Assembly: GCA_945860375.1 (NCBI GenBank)
Contig: CAMAQR010000032.1
Location: 1 to 44,366, forward strand
Direction of reading: 5' to 3'
DNA from: Pseudorhodobacter antarcticus
GTDB taxonomy: Bacteria > Pseudomonadota > Alphaproteobacteria > Rhodobacterales > Rhodobacteraceae
DNA: 44,366 nt
A model generated the notes under the pieces. That model was not told the DNA's origin. It made no database searches and saw nothing but the letters and a program-made list of their open reading frames with translations. Position 1 is the first letter of the stretch. Each line of letters begins with the position of its first letter. The position numbers and the translations under genes were made by a program. Positions 8,698-18,527 of the stretch are shown here, in pieces.

Positions 8698-9238
8698 GGC
8701 AATCGCAGCCCTGCTGCTGACCGTCTCACCGGCGCTTGCCGAAGGCGACGGCCCCGGCCCGAACCTGATCATCGAGGTGGGCGGGGCCATCACCGGCCAG
8801 ATCGTCATTGATCTGGCCATCGACGCCGCCCCCAAGCACGTCGCGCAAATCGTCGCACTGGCACAGGCCGGGGCCTATGACAACGTGTTGTTTCACCGCG
8901 TCATCGACGGATTCATGGCGCAGACCGGTGACGTGCAATATGGCAAATCGGGTGCCGATGCCGCGATGGCTGGCATGGGTGGGTCCGACATGCCCAACCT
9001 TCCGGCCGAGTTTTCCGAGATCGGGTTTGACCGTGGCATCGTTGGCATGGCCCGCGCGCAAGACCCGGATTCCGCCAACAGCCAGTTCTTCATCATGTTC
9101 GCGCCAGGCGAGTTCCTGAATGGACAATACACCGTCGTCGGCAAAGTGATCTCGGGCATGGAGGTCGTTGACGCCATCGCCAAGGGCGAACCCCCGGCCA
9201 CCCCGGACATGATGAGCAAAGTCACAGTGCAAGAGTAA
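8687..9238 (+). CDS. Cyclophilin-type peptidyl-prolyl isomerase, exported
   Basis: Second cyclophilin (183 aa), resembling the upstream copy over its whole domain (FHRVIDGFMAQTGD, SANSQFFIMFAPGEFLNGQYTVVGKVISGME). It carries an N-terminal signal peptide (MLRKAIAALLLTVSPALA, cleavage likely after ALA at 18), so it should fold proteins in the periplasm. The start ATG lies within the end of the upstream gene, and translation is probably coupled. Between the shared motifs it has a short Gly/Ala-rich variable loop (SGADAAMAGMGG). A bidirectional terminator follows. Confidence 0.93.
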   Translation: MLRKAIAALLLTVSPALAEGDGPGPNLIIEVGGAITGQIVIDLAIDAAPKHVAQIVALAQAGAYDNVLFHRVIDGFMAQTGDVQYGKSGADAAMAGMGGSDMPNLPAEFSEIGFDRGIVGMARAQDPDSANSQFFIMFAPGEFLNGQYTVVGKVISGMEVVDAIAKGEPPATPDMMSKVTVQE

Positions 9239-9254
9239 GCCTTGCCGCAAAATC

Positions 9255-9286
9255 AAAAGGGGGCCGCGCAAGCTGGCCCCCTTTTT
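9255..9286. terminator. Bidirectional Rho-independent terminator
   Basis: AAAAGGGGGCC (9255-9265) pairs with GGCCCCC plus TTTTT (9275-9286) around a nine-base loop. The A run and T run make it work on both strands. It separates the convergent cyclophilin gene and tyrS. Confidence 0.9.
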
Positions 9287-9304
9287 CAACGCATCAGTGG
9301 CGCG

Positions 9305-10549
9305 TCAGTCCAAGATCACCAAGGCGTGGCGCTTTTTCCCCGCCGTCAGCTTCAACGGTTCCGCCAAATCCTGCACCCGCAGGCCCGCATCCGTCACCAC
9401 CTCGTCATTCATCCGCGCGCCACCCTCTTGGATCAGCCGCTTGGCATCCTTGCCAGTCGCCGCCAATCCCGCCCGCACGAACAGCTGCACAATCCCCAAC
9501 CCTTCGGCCAGTTCCGCTGACGTCACCCGCAACGTCGGCAGATCATCGCCCACGCCTCCCTTTTCAAACACTTCGCGCGCTGTGGCCTCTGCTGCTGACG
9601 CCGCCTCCGGCCCGTGCAGCAAAGTCGTCACTGCATTGGCCAAAACGATCTTGGCATCATTGATGGCCGAACCCTCCAATGCCCCCAGCCGGTCGCATTG
9701 ATCGAGCGGCAGCTCGGTGTAAAGCCGCAAGAACCGCCCGACATCAGCGTCAGTGGTGTTGCGCCAGAACTGCCAGAACTCATAGGGCGACAGCAGATCA
9801 GCGTTCAGCCAGACTGCGCCATCCGCCGATTTCCCCATCTTCTTGCCGTCAGAGGTGGTCAGCAAGGGTGTGGTCAGCCCGTAAACCTCATGCCCGACGA
9901 CACGCCGGGTCAGATCAACGCCGTTGACGATATTGCCCCATTGATCGGACCCGCCCATCTGCACCAGACAGCCATAGCGGCGGTTCAGTTCCAGAAAATC
10001 ATAGGCCTGCAAAATCATGTAGTTGAATTCCAGGAAGGACAGAGATTGCTCGCGATCCAGCCGCGACTTGACACTTTCAAACGACAGCATCCGGTTGACG
10101 CTGAAATGCTGGCCGATATCGCGCAGAAAGCCCAAATAGTTCAGATCATCCAGCCATTCGGCGTTGTTGACCATCACGGCATCGCCTGGCCCCTCGCCAA
10201 ACGTGACATAGGGCGAAAACGCCTGCTTGATCCCGGCAATGTTGTCATCAATCTGCGCGTTGGTCAGCAAAGGCCGCTCATCGGCGCGAAAGCTGGGGTC
10301 GCCCACCTTGGTCGTCCCGCCGCCCATCAACACAATCGGCTTGCCGCCGCATTTCTGCAACCAGCGCAGCATCATGATCTGGATGAGACTGCCCACATGC
10401 AACGACTTGGCCGTCGCATCAAACCCTATATAGCCCGGAACGATGCCCTTGACCAAAGCCTCGTCAAGCGCCTGATAATCCGTGCAATCGGCGACAAAGC
10501 CGCGCTCGAACATCACGCGCATGAAATCAGATTTCGGGTGGTAGGTCAT
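9305..10549 (-). CDS. tyrS: Tyrosyl-tRNA synthetase
   Basis: Charges tRNA-Tyr with tyrosine. The class I synthetase of 414 aa has the HIGH-like HVGS (51-54), GGSDQWGN (199-206, tyrosine/tRNA site) and the KMSKS-like KMGKS (237-241). A C-terminal S4-like RNA-binding domain follows (about 350-414, [18 protein letters not shown]). The ATG at 10549 gives the usual family N-terminus. The frame stays open far upstream only because it runs antisense to anmK, and that part is not protein. It is divergent from anmK with 57 bases between the starts. Confidence 0.97.
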   Translation of the reverse strand: MTYHPKSDFMRVMFERGFVADCTDYQALDEALVKGIVPGYIGFDATAKSLHVGSLIQIMMLRWLQKCGGKPIVLMGGGTTKVGDPSFRADERPLLTNAQIDDNIAGIKQAFSPYVTFGEGPGDAVMVNNAEWLDDLNYLGFLRDIGQHFSVNRMLSFESVKSRLDREQSLSFLEFNYMILQAYDFLELNRRYGCLVQMGGSDQWGNIVNGVDLTRRVVGHEVYGLTTPLLTTSDGKKMGKSADGAVWLNADLLSPYEFWQFWRNTTDADVGRFLRLYTELPLDQCDRLGALEGSAINDAKIVLANAVTTLLHGPEAASAAEATAREVFEKGGVGDDLPTLRVTSAELAEGLGIVQLFVRAGLAATGKDAKRLIQEGGARMNDEVVTDAGLRVQDLAEPLKLTAGKKRHALVILD

Positions 10550-10606
10550 GGCACACTCATGCTTTAAGGTTGGGGTGGTATAGCGGGCAGGGGGCCGAAG
10601 GGGAAG

Positions 10607-11701
10607 ATGGCGAAACAGGGTCCGATATGGGTTCTTGGCACCATGTCCGGCACCTCGCTGGACGGGGTGGATGCCGCCATGCTGCGCACCGATGGCCGTG
10701 CGATCCTTGAATTTGGCCCCCACGCCTATCGTCCTTATACCGCAGCCGAGCAAGCCACCATCCGCCGCGCCCTTGGCCAATGGCCAGACGATCCTGATGT
10801 CGCTGCCGCCGCCGAAGTGGTTGAAACCGCCCATGCCGAATTGTTGGCACGGTTTTCCGGTGCCGATATGATTGGCTTTCATGGCCAGACCCTCGCCCAT
10901 GATCCGGGTGGTCGCGGCACTCATCAAGCCGGCAATGGCGCGCTGCTGGCCCAAGCGCTGAACACCCCGGTGGTCTGGGATTTCCGCAGCACAGACGTTC
11001 AACTGGGCGGGCAGGGCGCGCCGCTTGCGCCGTTTTATCACTTCGCCTGCGCCAAATGGATGGGCGCTGATGCCCCGCTGGCGATCCTGAACATGGGCGG
11101 TGTTGGCAATGTCACTTGGATTGACCCAACCCAACCCAACCCCGACAACCCCGACGCCCTGCTGGCCTTTGACACTGGCCCCGCCAACGCCCCGCTCAAT
11201 GATCTGATGCAGATGCGCTTGGGTTTGACGCAGGATGCCGGCGGCGCTTTGGCCGCCACGGGCCGCGTGGATCATTCGTTGGTCAAAGCCTTTCTCGCTC
11301 AACCCTTTTTCCACAAGATTCCGCCGAAATCGCTGGATCGCAATGACTTCCGTGCCTTCTTCAAGAAAACGCATAAACTCTCGAACGCCGATGCCGCCGC
11401 CACCCTGACCGCAATCGCCGCCGCCTGCGTGGCCAAGGCGGCCGAACATTTCCCCAAGCCTGTCACCCGCCTTCTGGTTGCAGGCGGTGGGCGCCACAAT
11501 GCCACGCTGATGGCCGAACTTGCAAATTGCATGGCCTGCGACGTCGCCCCCATCGAAGCCGTCAACCTGAATGGTGACATGCTGGAGGCGCAGGCCTTCG
11601 CCCATCTAGCCGCCCGCGTTGCTTATGGTTTGCCCACGTCCTGCCCCAGCACCACCGGCGTGCCCGCAGCCGTGGGCGGCGGCCAGATCAGCCGCCCTTA
11701 A
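10607..11701 (+). CDS. anmK: Anhydro-N-acetylmuramic acid kinase
   Basis: Phosphorylates and opens 1,6-anhydro-N-acetylmuramic acid to MurNAc-6-phosphate during peptidoglycan recycling. The 364-aa protein shows the family start [12 protein letters not shown] (11-22), [11 protein letters not shown] and [16 protein letters not shown]. The ATP-site segment NMGGVGNVT and the catalytic-region [12 protein letters not shown] follow, and the last block is [11 protein letters not shown]. The ATG at 10607 has a GGGGAAG ribosome site. It is convergent with rarD, with a copy of the hairpin repeat between them. Confidence 0.95.
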   Translation: MAKQGPIWVLGTMSGTSLDGVDAAMLRTDGRAILEFGPHAYRPYTAAEQATIRRALGQWPDDPDVAAAAEVVETAHAELLARFSGADMIGFHGQTLAHDPGGRGTHQAGNGALLAQALNTPVVWDFRSTDVQLGGQGAPLAPFYHFACAKWMGADAPLAILNMGGVGNVTWIDPTQPNPDNPDALLAFDTGPANAPLNDLMQMRLGLTQDAGGALAATGRVDHSLVKAFLAQPFFHKIPPKSLDRNDFRAFFKKTHKLSNADAAATLTAIAAACVAKAAEHFPKPVTRLLVAGGGRHNATLMAELANCMACDVAPIEAVNLNGDMLEAQAFAHLAARVAYGLPTSCPSTTGVPAAVGGGQISRP

Positions 11702-11727
11702 TTTTCCGGGTTTTAGCTGAAATCTGC

Positions 11728-11771
11728 TTTCATCTGTCTGAAAATATCCCGGGGTCTGGGGCAGCGCCCCA
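11728..11771 (-). repeat. Dispersed hairpin repeat, copy 2
   Basis: Almost identical to 3903-3947: the same TTTCATCTGTCT segment, AAATATCCC box and GGGGTCTGGGGC arm. It then has a hairpin TGGGGC (11757-11762) / GCCCCA (11766-11771). It sits between the convergent anmK and rarD genes, where it may serve as a terminator. The rest of this 85-base gap holds nothing else that I can see. Confidence 0.7.
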
Positions 11772-11786
11772 GTTCCTCGGCACCCA

Positions 11787-12692
11787 CTACCGCCCCGCAG
11801 CCCGTGCCTGGCTCACCATCGACACGGTGTAAATCAACAGCGCCACCCAGATCATCGGAAACGCAATCATCTTGCCGCGCCCGAACTCTTCGCCAAACAC
11901 GAAGACCGCCGTCAGGAAGATCATCGTCGGCGCAATATACTGCATGATGCCAATCGTCGACAACCGCAGCAGCTTGGCCCCGTTGGCATAAAGCATCAGC
12001 GGAATCGCCGTGACCAGGCCGCAGCACAGCAACAGCACGGTGTCCCAGCCCACGCCCATCATGAAATGGCCCGCACCTGTGGCTTGCGCCCAAATCACAT
12101 AGCCGATCGCAAAGGGCAGCAGGATCAGCACCTCAAGAAAGAACCCTTGGTTCGGCCCAATCGGCAGCGACTTCTTCAGATAGGCGTATATGCCCCAGGT
12201 CACCGTCAGGCCCAGCGCCACCAGAGGCAGTTTTCCCGCCTCAAACGTCAGGATCGCCACCGCCAAAGCCGCCAGTGCAATTGCGCCTTTTTGGGCGCGA
12301 CTCAGCCGCTCGCCCAGCAGCACAGCCCCCAGAAACACCGAAAAAAGTGGGTTGATGTAATAGCCCAAAGCCGCGTCCAGAGCATGGCCAGCCCCTATGG
12401 CCCAGACGTAAATCCCCCAGTTCACCGTGATCAGCGCCGCCGTTGCCACCGCCATCATCAACATGCGCGGATTGCGCAGCGCTGCCTTCAGGTCTTGCGT
12501 CCGCCCCAGCCAGATCAGCACCGCCCCGGCAATCGGGATCGACCAGATCACCCGATGCGCGATCACCTCGGCGGGCGAAATATGCGCCACAGCCTTCATG
12601 AAGATCGGCAAAAACCCCCACAGCAGATAGGCCGACAGCGCAAAGCCAAAGCCGCGCAACGAGTCTTCATTCTTGGGGGGTGTATCGCTCAT
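11787..12692 (-). CDS. rarD: RarD-type EamA/DMT permease
   Basis: Inner-membrane transporter of the drug/metabolite superfamily (301 aa, about ten membrane segments). The N-terminal signature GFGFALSAYLLWGFLPIFMKA and the block SPAEVIAHRVIWS match the RarD subgroup. GYYINPLFSVFLGAVLLGERL and the second-repeat block MQYIAPTMIFLTAVFVFGEEF are also typical. The substrate of RarD proteins is not established. The ATG at 12692 is used, and the gene stands alone between convergent anmK and the co-directional desaturase gene. Confidence 0.88.
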   Translation of the reverse strand: MSDTPPKNEDSLRGFGFALSAYLLWGFLPIFMKAVAHISPAEVIAHRVIWSIPIAGAVLIWLGRTQDLKAALRNPRMLMMAVATAALITVNWGIYVWAIGAGHALDAALGYYINPLFSVFLGAVLLGERLSRAQKGAIALAALAVAILTFEAGKLPLVALGLTVTWGIYAYLKKSLPIGPNQGFFLEVLILLPFAIGYVIWAQATGAGHFMMGVGWDTVLLLCCGLVTAIPLMLYANGAKLLRLSTIGIMQYIAPTMIFLTAVFVFGEEFGRGKMIAFPMIWVALLIYTVSMVSQARAAGR

Positions 12693-12743
12693 TGCGCCTG
12701 ATAGCTTCCTGTGCCGGGCGCGGCCATGGTTAATTTGTACCCG

Positions 12744-13631
12744 TCACATTCGCCGCGCGAGATAGGCCCGCGTGAAAGCCGCATATCCCTGCGCCGTGAC
12801 CCGCAGTTCTGCCTGCATCACCGCATGCAGCGTGGGCAGGTTGTGAAACGGCACTGCAGGGTAGACGTGATGCTCGACATGGTAGGGCATGTTCCAAGCC
12901 AGAAACCGAACCAGCGCGGTGGTAAACGTGGTGCGGGTGTTTTCAAACATATTCGCGACGCGCGGGCAGTCGCCGTGTTCGGCCAGCAGATACAGCCGCA
13001 GCACGGGCTGACCCAGAATCACAGGCAACAGCCAAACCCAGAACAGCAGCGGGTCAACCAACAGGCTGGCCGCCACCAACCCATAGCCGACCCCCATCCA
13101 TCGCGCCTCGGCCCGGATGCGGGGCAGGGCGGCGGCAGGCAGATAGTCGGCGCCGCCTTGACCCGCGATCAATGTCCTCAAGAGCCGCATCTCGGAGATC
13201 CAATAAGGCAGACCCGACACATGCCAAGCCCAGGCCCGCACATCGCCGGGCTTTGCGCCCTCCAATTCCGGGTCGCGGCCCTCGATGTTGGTCCAGCGGT
13301 GATGCGCCAGATGGAAATAGCGGAACCATTCGAACGGCAGCAGCAGCAGGAAACCGCAAGCCCGGCCGACCCATTCGTTCAACGCGATGGACGCAAAGGG
13401 AGTCTTGTGCGTCGCCTCATGCTCCAGTGTGAACAGGAACACGATCAACACCCCCTGCACCGGGATCAGCGCCCACCACATTGGCGCGCCAAAAGCGATC
13501 AACCCACCCACAACCACAATCGCGCCCAGATGTCCGGCCAGATGGCGCAATCCTGCTTGATCGGATTTGGCGGTCAGATCCGCGCGCAGCTCTGCGGGAA
13601 GGCTGGCAACAAAGGTCTTATGGTCCATCAT
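12744..13631 (-). CDS. Membrane fatty-acid desaturase family protein
   Basis: Integral-membrane di-iron enzyme of the fatty-acid desaturase/hydroxylase superfamily (295 aa). The three histidine boxes are clear: HEATH (71-75), HLAHH (107-111) and HVEHH (251-255). Hydrophobic segments lie before and between them (about 34-70, 90-104, 185-210). The substrate cannot be told from sequence alone; fatty acids, carotenoids or other lipids are possible. The start ATG at 13631 overlaps the stop of the upstream cupin gene (ATGATGA) and has an AAGGGGGG site. The two genes should therefore be translated together. Confidence 0.88.
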   Translation of the reverse strand: MMDHKTFVASLPAELRADLTAKSDQAGLRHLAGHLGAIVVVGGLIAFGAPMWWALIPVQGVLIVFLFTLEHEATHKTPFASIALNEWVGRACGFLLLLPFEWFRYFHLAHHRWTNIEGRDPELEGAKPGDVRAWAWHVSGLPYWISEMRLLRTLIAGQGGADYLPAAALPRIRAEARWMGVGYGLVAASLLVDPLLFWVWLLPVILGQPVLRLYLLAEHGDCPRVANMFENTRTTFTTALVRFLAWNMPYHVEHHVYPAVPFHNLPTLHAVMQAELRVTAQGYAAFTRAYLARRM

Positions 13632-14050
13632 TCCCCCCTTGGCAGATCAAACCCGGCCTTTGCCAATTCAAACCCCGCAAACCGAAACCCCGGCGACACG
13701 GTGCAGGAGACCAGCGTCCAACCGCCCAAGGAGCGCGCCGCCTGCCAATGCCCGGCAGGCACCACAATTTGTACAGATTCGCCGCCCAAGACATCCGGCC
13801 CCATCTTGTGATCTTCAGCCCGGTCCAGCCCCATCGACAACTCCAACGCCGCGCCAGCGTGCCAAAGCCAGATCTCGTCGGCATCCACCCGGTGCCACTG
13901 GCTGCGCTGCCCCGCTTGCAGCAAAAACAGAATGGCAGTGCCAGACGCGCGTCCCTCGATCATCGGGCCCGCCCAAGTCTGACGGTACCAACCGCCCTCG
14001 GGGTGTGGCGCAAGGTTCAGTTTGGCAATGATCTGGTCGCTTTCGGTCAT
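13628..14050 (-). CDS. DUF985 cupin-family protein
   Basis: Small RmlC-like cupin (140 aa). The family signature PHPEGGWYRQTW lies near 14-25. Cupin strand motifs follow (AILFLLQAGQRSQWHRVDADEIWLWH), with a His/Glu set that could bind a metal. The biochemical role of DUF985 proteins is not established. The ATG at 14050 is preferred: GAGG in the preceding MRD codons gives a good spacing. It is the first gene of a pair with the desaturase and is divergent from the FAD oxidoreductase gene 51 bases away. Confidence 0.85.
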   Translation of the reverse strand: MTESDQIIAKLNLAPHPEGGWYRQTWAGPMIEGRASGTAILFLLQAGQRSQWHRVDADEIWLWHAGAALELSMGLDRAEDHKMGPDVLGGESVQIVVPAGHWQAARSLGGWTLVSCTVSPGFRFAGFELAKAGFDLPRGE

Positions 14051-14101
14051 GGTGTCCCTCATCGTCTCATGCCAGTCTGGCGCAAAGCGTTGGGGGATTC
14101 C

Positions 14102-15160
14102 ATGCCGCAAAGCGTGCTGATTGTCGGGGCGGGGATCGTTGGGGCCAATCTGGCCTTTCAGCTTGGCCGCCAAGGGGCCAAAGTGACCGTCTTGGAAGCG
14201 GGACAACCCGCCGACGCCGCCTCGGGTCGCAGCTTTGGCTGGATCAACGCCAGCTTCTACGCCAATCCCGCCCACCACCGCTTGCGCGTCGAAGGCATTG
14301 CCGCCCATCACCGCCTGCACGCCCTGCTGCCAATTGCGCCCTATCGCTGGCAAGGTGCACTGTGGTTCGAGGACGACGCCGCGATCGACCAGATGCAGGC
14401 CGACCTGACGGCGCTTGGCTATCCAGCACACCAGCGGAGCGCAGCTCAGATTGCCACACAAGAGCCAAGCCTTGCGCAAATCCCTGCCCGCGCGCTGCAC
14501 TTTCCCAGCGAAGGCGCAGTCGATGCCGCCCAACTGACCCAAACCCTGCTGGCCGCCTCTGGCGCGCAGGTCTACGCCGGTCTGGCCGCGAAAAGCCTGA
14601 TAAACAGGGCCGGTCGGATCACGGGAGCCCGCACGGCGATCGGCCCAATTCTGGCCGACCACACCATTCTGGCCACGGGAACCGCGACGCCCGGCTTGCT
14701 GGCACCGCTGGGGTTGCAGCTGCCGATGCTGATGCGTCCCGGCCAAATCCTGCACAGCAAACCCGTGCCTTTCCGCCTTGGCCACATCCTTGTGACGCCT
14801 GAGCAGGAAATCCGCCAAGACTCGAGGGGCCGCCTGCTGGCCCCGGCCACCGCCAATCATCAGGCCGACACCGCCGAAACCATCCTCAACCCGGCTCAGG
14901 CCGTTGAAGCCAGCTTGCAGCGCCTGCGCCTGCTGTTCGGTCACCCGGAAATCGCACTGGAGGCGGCCACAATCGGCCACCGCCCGGTGCCTGTCGATGG
15001 TTTGCCGGTGGTGGGGCAGGCGATGCCCGGCCTCAGCCTTGCGGTGATGCACTCGGGTGTCACCTTGGCGGCTGTGGTGGCCGAGGCTTTGACGGCCGAG
15101 GTGTTGGGGCAGGGCGATCAGCCGCTGCTGTCCGATTTCCGGCCTGCACGGTTTGGCTGA
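14102..15160 (+). CDS. FAD-dependent oxidoreductase (DAO/glycine oxidase family)
   Basis: Flavoenzyme of the D-amino-acid/glycine oxidase family (352 aa). The FAD-binding Rossmann motif is VGAGIVGANLA (about 8-18), followed by LEAGQPADAASGRSFGWINA. The C-terminal FAD/substrate segment is GHRPVPVDGLPVVG, with PGLSLAVMHSGVTLA. The substrate, probably an amine or amino acid, is not determined. The start is the ATG at 14102, with GGGGGA six bases before it. A much longer in-frame extension upstream lies antisense to the cupin gene and is rejected. It is convergent with eno on a shared terminator. Confidence 0.88.
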   Translation: MPQSVLIVGAGIVGANLAFQLGRQGAKVTVLEAGQPADAASGRSFGWINASFYANPAHHRLRVEGIAAHHRLHALLPIAPYRWQGALWFEDDAAIDQMQADLTALGYPAHQRSAAQIATQEPSLAQIPARALHFPSEGAVDAAQLTQTLLAASGAQVYAGLAAKSLINRAGRITGARTAIGPILADHTILATGTATPGLLAPLGLQLPMLMRPGQILHSKPVPFRLGHILVTPEQEIRQDSRGRLLAPATANHQADTAETILNPAQAVEASLQRLRLLFGHPEIALEAATIGHRPVPVDGLPVVGQAMPGLSLAVMHSGVTLAAVVAEALTAEVLGQGDQPLLSDFRPARFG

Positions 15161-15178
15161 CACCCCAAAGCCCACCAA

Positions 15179-15212
15179 AAACCCGCGCAAAGCCAATGCC
15201 TTGCGCGGGTTT
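15179..15212. terminator. Bidirectional terminator between the FAD oxidoreductase gene and eno
   Basis: A perfect 12-base inverted repeat AAACCCGCGCAA (15179-15190) / TTGCGCGGGTTT (15201-15212) has a ten-base loop. On the minus strand (for eno) five T residues follow the GGG. On the plus strand the T run is three. Confidence 0.88.
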
Positions 15213-15229
15213 GCCGTGTCAATCAGACC

Positions 15230-16549
<1,320 letters not shown>

Positions 16550-16564
16550 TTAGCGCAGGGTGGG

Positions 16565-17443
16565 TTACAAGGAAAGCGCGCGTTTGCGGCTGCGCTCGCG
16601 GGCAAAGGAATAAAGCCCCGACGCCACGATAAGCGTTGATCCTGTCAGGGTGATGACATCGGGCCATTCGGCGAAAACGAAAGCCCCGATCAGCACAGCA
16701 AACACAAGTCGGATATAGCGGAACGGTGCCACCACCGACACTTCGCCCGTTCGGGTGGCACCAATGATCGCCCAGTAACCCGCGGTGCCAAAAACCAAAG
16801 CGCCCAGCAAAACCCAAGCCTCCCACGCGCTTGGCACCGCCACATCTCCCGATCCGGCCATCATCAGCGCGCCCAGAAAGGCGACGGCGATCAATCCCCA
16901 AGCGGAAACCTGCGCGGTGCTGGCATCGCTTGGGATCTTCCGCGCCATCAGGTCGCGCAAAGTCAGACCCGCCACGGTGATCAGCACCCACAACGCTTCG
17001 GGGCGAAAGCCGTCCAGACCGGGGCGAATGACCAACAGCACGCCCGCAAACCCCACCGCAATCGCCGTCCAGCGCCGCCAACCGACCTGTTCTTGCATGA
17101 ACAACGCCGCCGCCATTGTCACCGCCAAAGGCATCGCCTGCAGCACCGCCGAAACCGTGGACAAAGGCACCGTCGCCAGCGCGGTGATATAGGCATAGGT
17201 GCCGATCATCTCGCCCAGACCCCGCGCCAGAACCGCAGGGTGCAGCGCGGCACGGGTGAACACCTTATGCCCCTGACGCCATGCCATCAATATGAAGACC
17301 GGCAGGCCAAAGGCCCCCGAGACAAACACAATCTGGCCCACCGGCAGGCCGACTGCGGCCCATTTCAGAAACATATCTTCCAGCCCGAAAAGAGCCATCG
17401 CCAGCACCATCATGCCGATGCCGCGCAGGTTGTCAGATGCCAT
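16565..17443 (-). CDS. EamA/DMT-family membrane transporter
   Basis: Ten-segment drug/metabolite transporter (292 aa) with two EamA repeats. Repeat 1 starts GIGMMVLAMALFGLEDMFLKWA and includes ATVPLSTVSAVLQAMPLAV. Repeat 2 includes GAL...YWAIIGATRTGEVSVVAPFRY, which resembles the S-adenosylmethionine/riboflavin-type exporters of alphaproteobacteria. The substrate is unknown. The ATG at 17443 lies one base beyond the fur stop codon (TGA-C-ATG), with AAGGA in the end of fur, so it is very likely co-translated with fur. A link to metal homeostasis is only suggested by this context. Confidence 0.85.
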   Translation of the reverse strand: MASDNLRGIGMMVLAMALFGLEDMFLKWAAVGLPVGQIVFVSGAFGLPVFILMAWRQGHKVFTRAALHPAVLARGLGEMIGTYAYITALATVPLSTVSAVLQAMPLAVTMAAALFMQEQVGWRRWTAIAVGFAGVLLVIRPGLDGFRPEALWVLITVAGLTLRDLMARKIPSDASTAQVSAWGLIAVAFLGALMMAGSGDVAVPSAWEAWVLLGALVFGTAGYWAIIGATRTGEVSVVAPFRYIRLVFAVLIGAFVFAEWPDVITLTGSTLIVASGLYSFARERSRKRALSL

Positions 17444-17444
17444 G

Positions 17445-17855
17445 TCAGTCCTTCTTGGCGGGCACGCCCAGCAGTTCAAGCCGGTGTCCTATCAGCCGAT
17501 ACCCCAGACGGGCCGCGATGCGTTCTTGCAGTTCTTCAATCTCGGGGTCTACGAATTCTATCACTTGCCCGGTGTTGACGTCGATCAGGTGGTCGTGGTG
17601 ATCGCGTTCGGCATCCTCATACCGCGCGCGGCCGTCGCCAAATTCATGCTTTTCCAGCAGCCCCGCCTCTTCAAACAGCTTGACCGTGCGGTAAACGGTG
17701 GCCAGCGAAATCTTGGGATCCACAGCGGCGGCGCGAGCGTACAACTCTTCCACATCCGGGTGATCGTCCGCGGCTCCCAGCACCTGTGCCACCACGCGGC
17801 GTTGATCGGTCATTCGCAGGCCTTTGGCCACGCCCCGTTTGATAAGATCCGCCAT
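17445..17855 (-). CDS. fur: Fur-family transcriptional regulator (Fur/Mur type)
   Basis: Metal-responsive DNA-binding repressor (136 aa). The N-terminal winged helix includes GLRMTDQRRVVAQVL, and the recognition segment ISLATVYRTVKLFEEAGLL spans about 49-67. The metal region ERDHHDHLIDVNTGQVIEF (about 83-101) keeps the His/Asp/Glu ligands. There are no cysteines, so the structural zinc site of E. coli Fur is absent. Alphaproteobacterial Fur proteins of this kind often respond to manganese (Mur). The start at 17855 is preceded by GAGG at eight bases. An upstream in-frame extension (to 17930) has no supporting features. Confidence 0.9.
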   Translation of the reverse strand: MADLIKRGVAKGLRMTDQRRVVAQVLGAADDHPDVEELYARAAAVDPKISLATVYRTVKLFEEAGLLEKHEFGDGRARYEDAERDHHDHLIDVNTGQVIEFVDPEIEELQERIAARLGYRLIGHRLELLGVPAKKD

Positions 17856-18026
17856 CGCCCCACCTCGCGCCGTCCTATCACAGCGTTTAGGGCAAGCCGC
17901 CGGTCCGTGCCAGTGGTTTTGCCGCAACACCTTTTGGTGGCAGCCCCGCGACGGGCCGTCAAAGTCGCCGCGTTTGCTGTCTATGGCTGGTATGCCGGCA
18001 CATCTCGGGCCACTTCCTTAAAGGTG

Positions 18027-18055
18027 TAACATGCCATATCTAAAGATATAACATG
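18027..18055. promoter_or_regulatory. Palindrome with flanking TAACATG repeats between fur and nrdJ
   Basis: The palindrome ATATCT-AA-AGATAT (18036-18049) is flanked by two direct copies of TAACATG (18027-18033 and 18049-18055) in an AT-rich island. It lies about 170 bases upstream of fur. It looks like an operator, perhaps for fur autoregulation or a metal regulator. It does not match a box I can name with certainty. Confidence 0.4.
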
Positions 18056-18077
18056 TCAGAATTCCAAGCGGCTTTTT

Positions 18078-18104
18078 GAATCAGGCGATCGCTGAAGGCG
18101 ATTC
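18078..18104. promoter_or_regulatory. Paired GANTC sites in the fur-nrdJ region
   Basis: GAATC (18078-18082) and GATTC (18100-18104) are inverted copies. GANTC is the CcrM methylation site of alphaproteobacteria. Pairs in promoters can give replication-linked control. A GCGATCGC octamer lies between them. Confidence 0.3.
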
Positions 18105-18188
18105 TGCTGTTGTGATGAAAACTGAGCCGATCAGCCCAAGTCTGCCTCTCCGCATTGTTTTATGGCCTCTTTCGCGCAGCACATGAAC

Positions 18189-18209
18189 TTGCCCACAGAT
18201 TTTTCCACA
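18189..18209 (+). promoter_or_regulatory. DnaA-box-like direct repeats upstream of nrdJ
   Basis: TTTTCCACA (18201-18209) fits the relaxed DnaA box TTWTNCACA. TTGCCCACA (18189-18197) is a weaker copy 12 bases before it on the same strand. They are about 320 bases upstream of nrdJ. DnaA is known to act at ribonucleotide reductase promoters in E. coli. The rest of the 672-base gap (17856-18527) shows no convincing gene. Confidence 0.35.
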
Positions 18210-18527
18210 GCATTGTCAACTCAGACCCATGGCGCCACTTGTAGGCTTGGCTTTTGGGTCAAGCACAAAATGTGGTGGGTAGGCATAAAAAAAATGTTGA
18301 AGCAGACCTCGATTTGCGACAGTTTGGTGATGCATCCCAACGCGTCGAAGGCACGGCGTCGGCAAGGGCAGCAGACAAATGCATGACGTCAGCGCCGCGC
18401 GAGCGGCAGGCCCGCCCGGACCCATACAAAGGGAACGGTCGTCCTCGGCTTGTTTGTCTGCAGGGAATGGTCGGGACATCGGACGGGGCTGCTCAGAACC
18501 CCGCCGCTACAAATTAGGACGGGGCAG

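Noticed and set aside
10550..11605. In-frame extension of about 350 codons upstream of tyrS on the minus strand
   Set aside because: It lies wholly antisense to anmK, whose protein is clearly recognisable. The open frame reflects high GC content.
13481..14101. Upstream in-frame extension of the FAD oxidoreductase
   Set aside because: It runs antisense to the cupin and desaturase genes. The Rossmann motif starts right after the ATG at 14102, which has a good ribosome site.
18162..18386. Plus-strand frame of 74 codons upstream of nrdJ
   Set aside because: No ribosome site or family features, and base composition is like the surrounding non-coding DNA.
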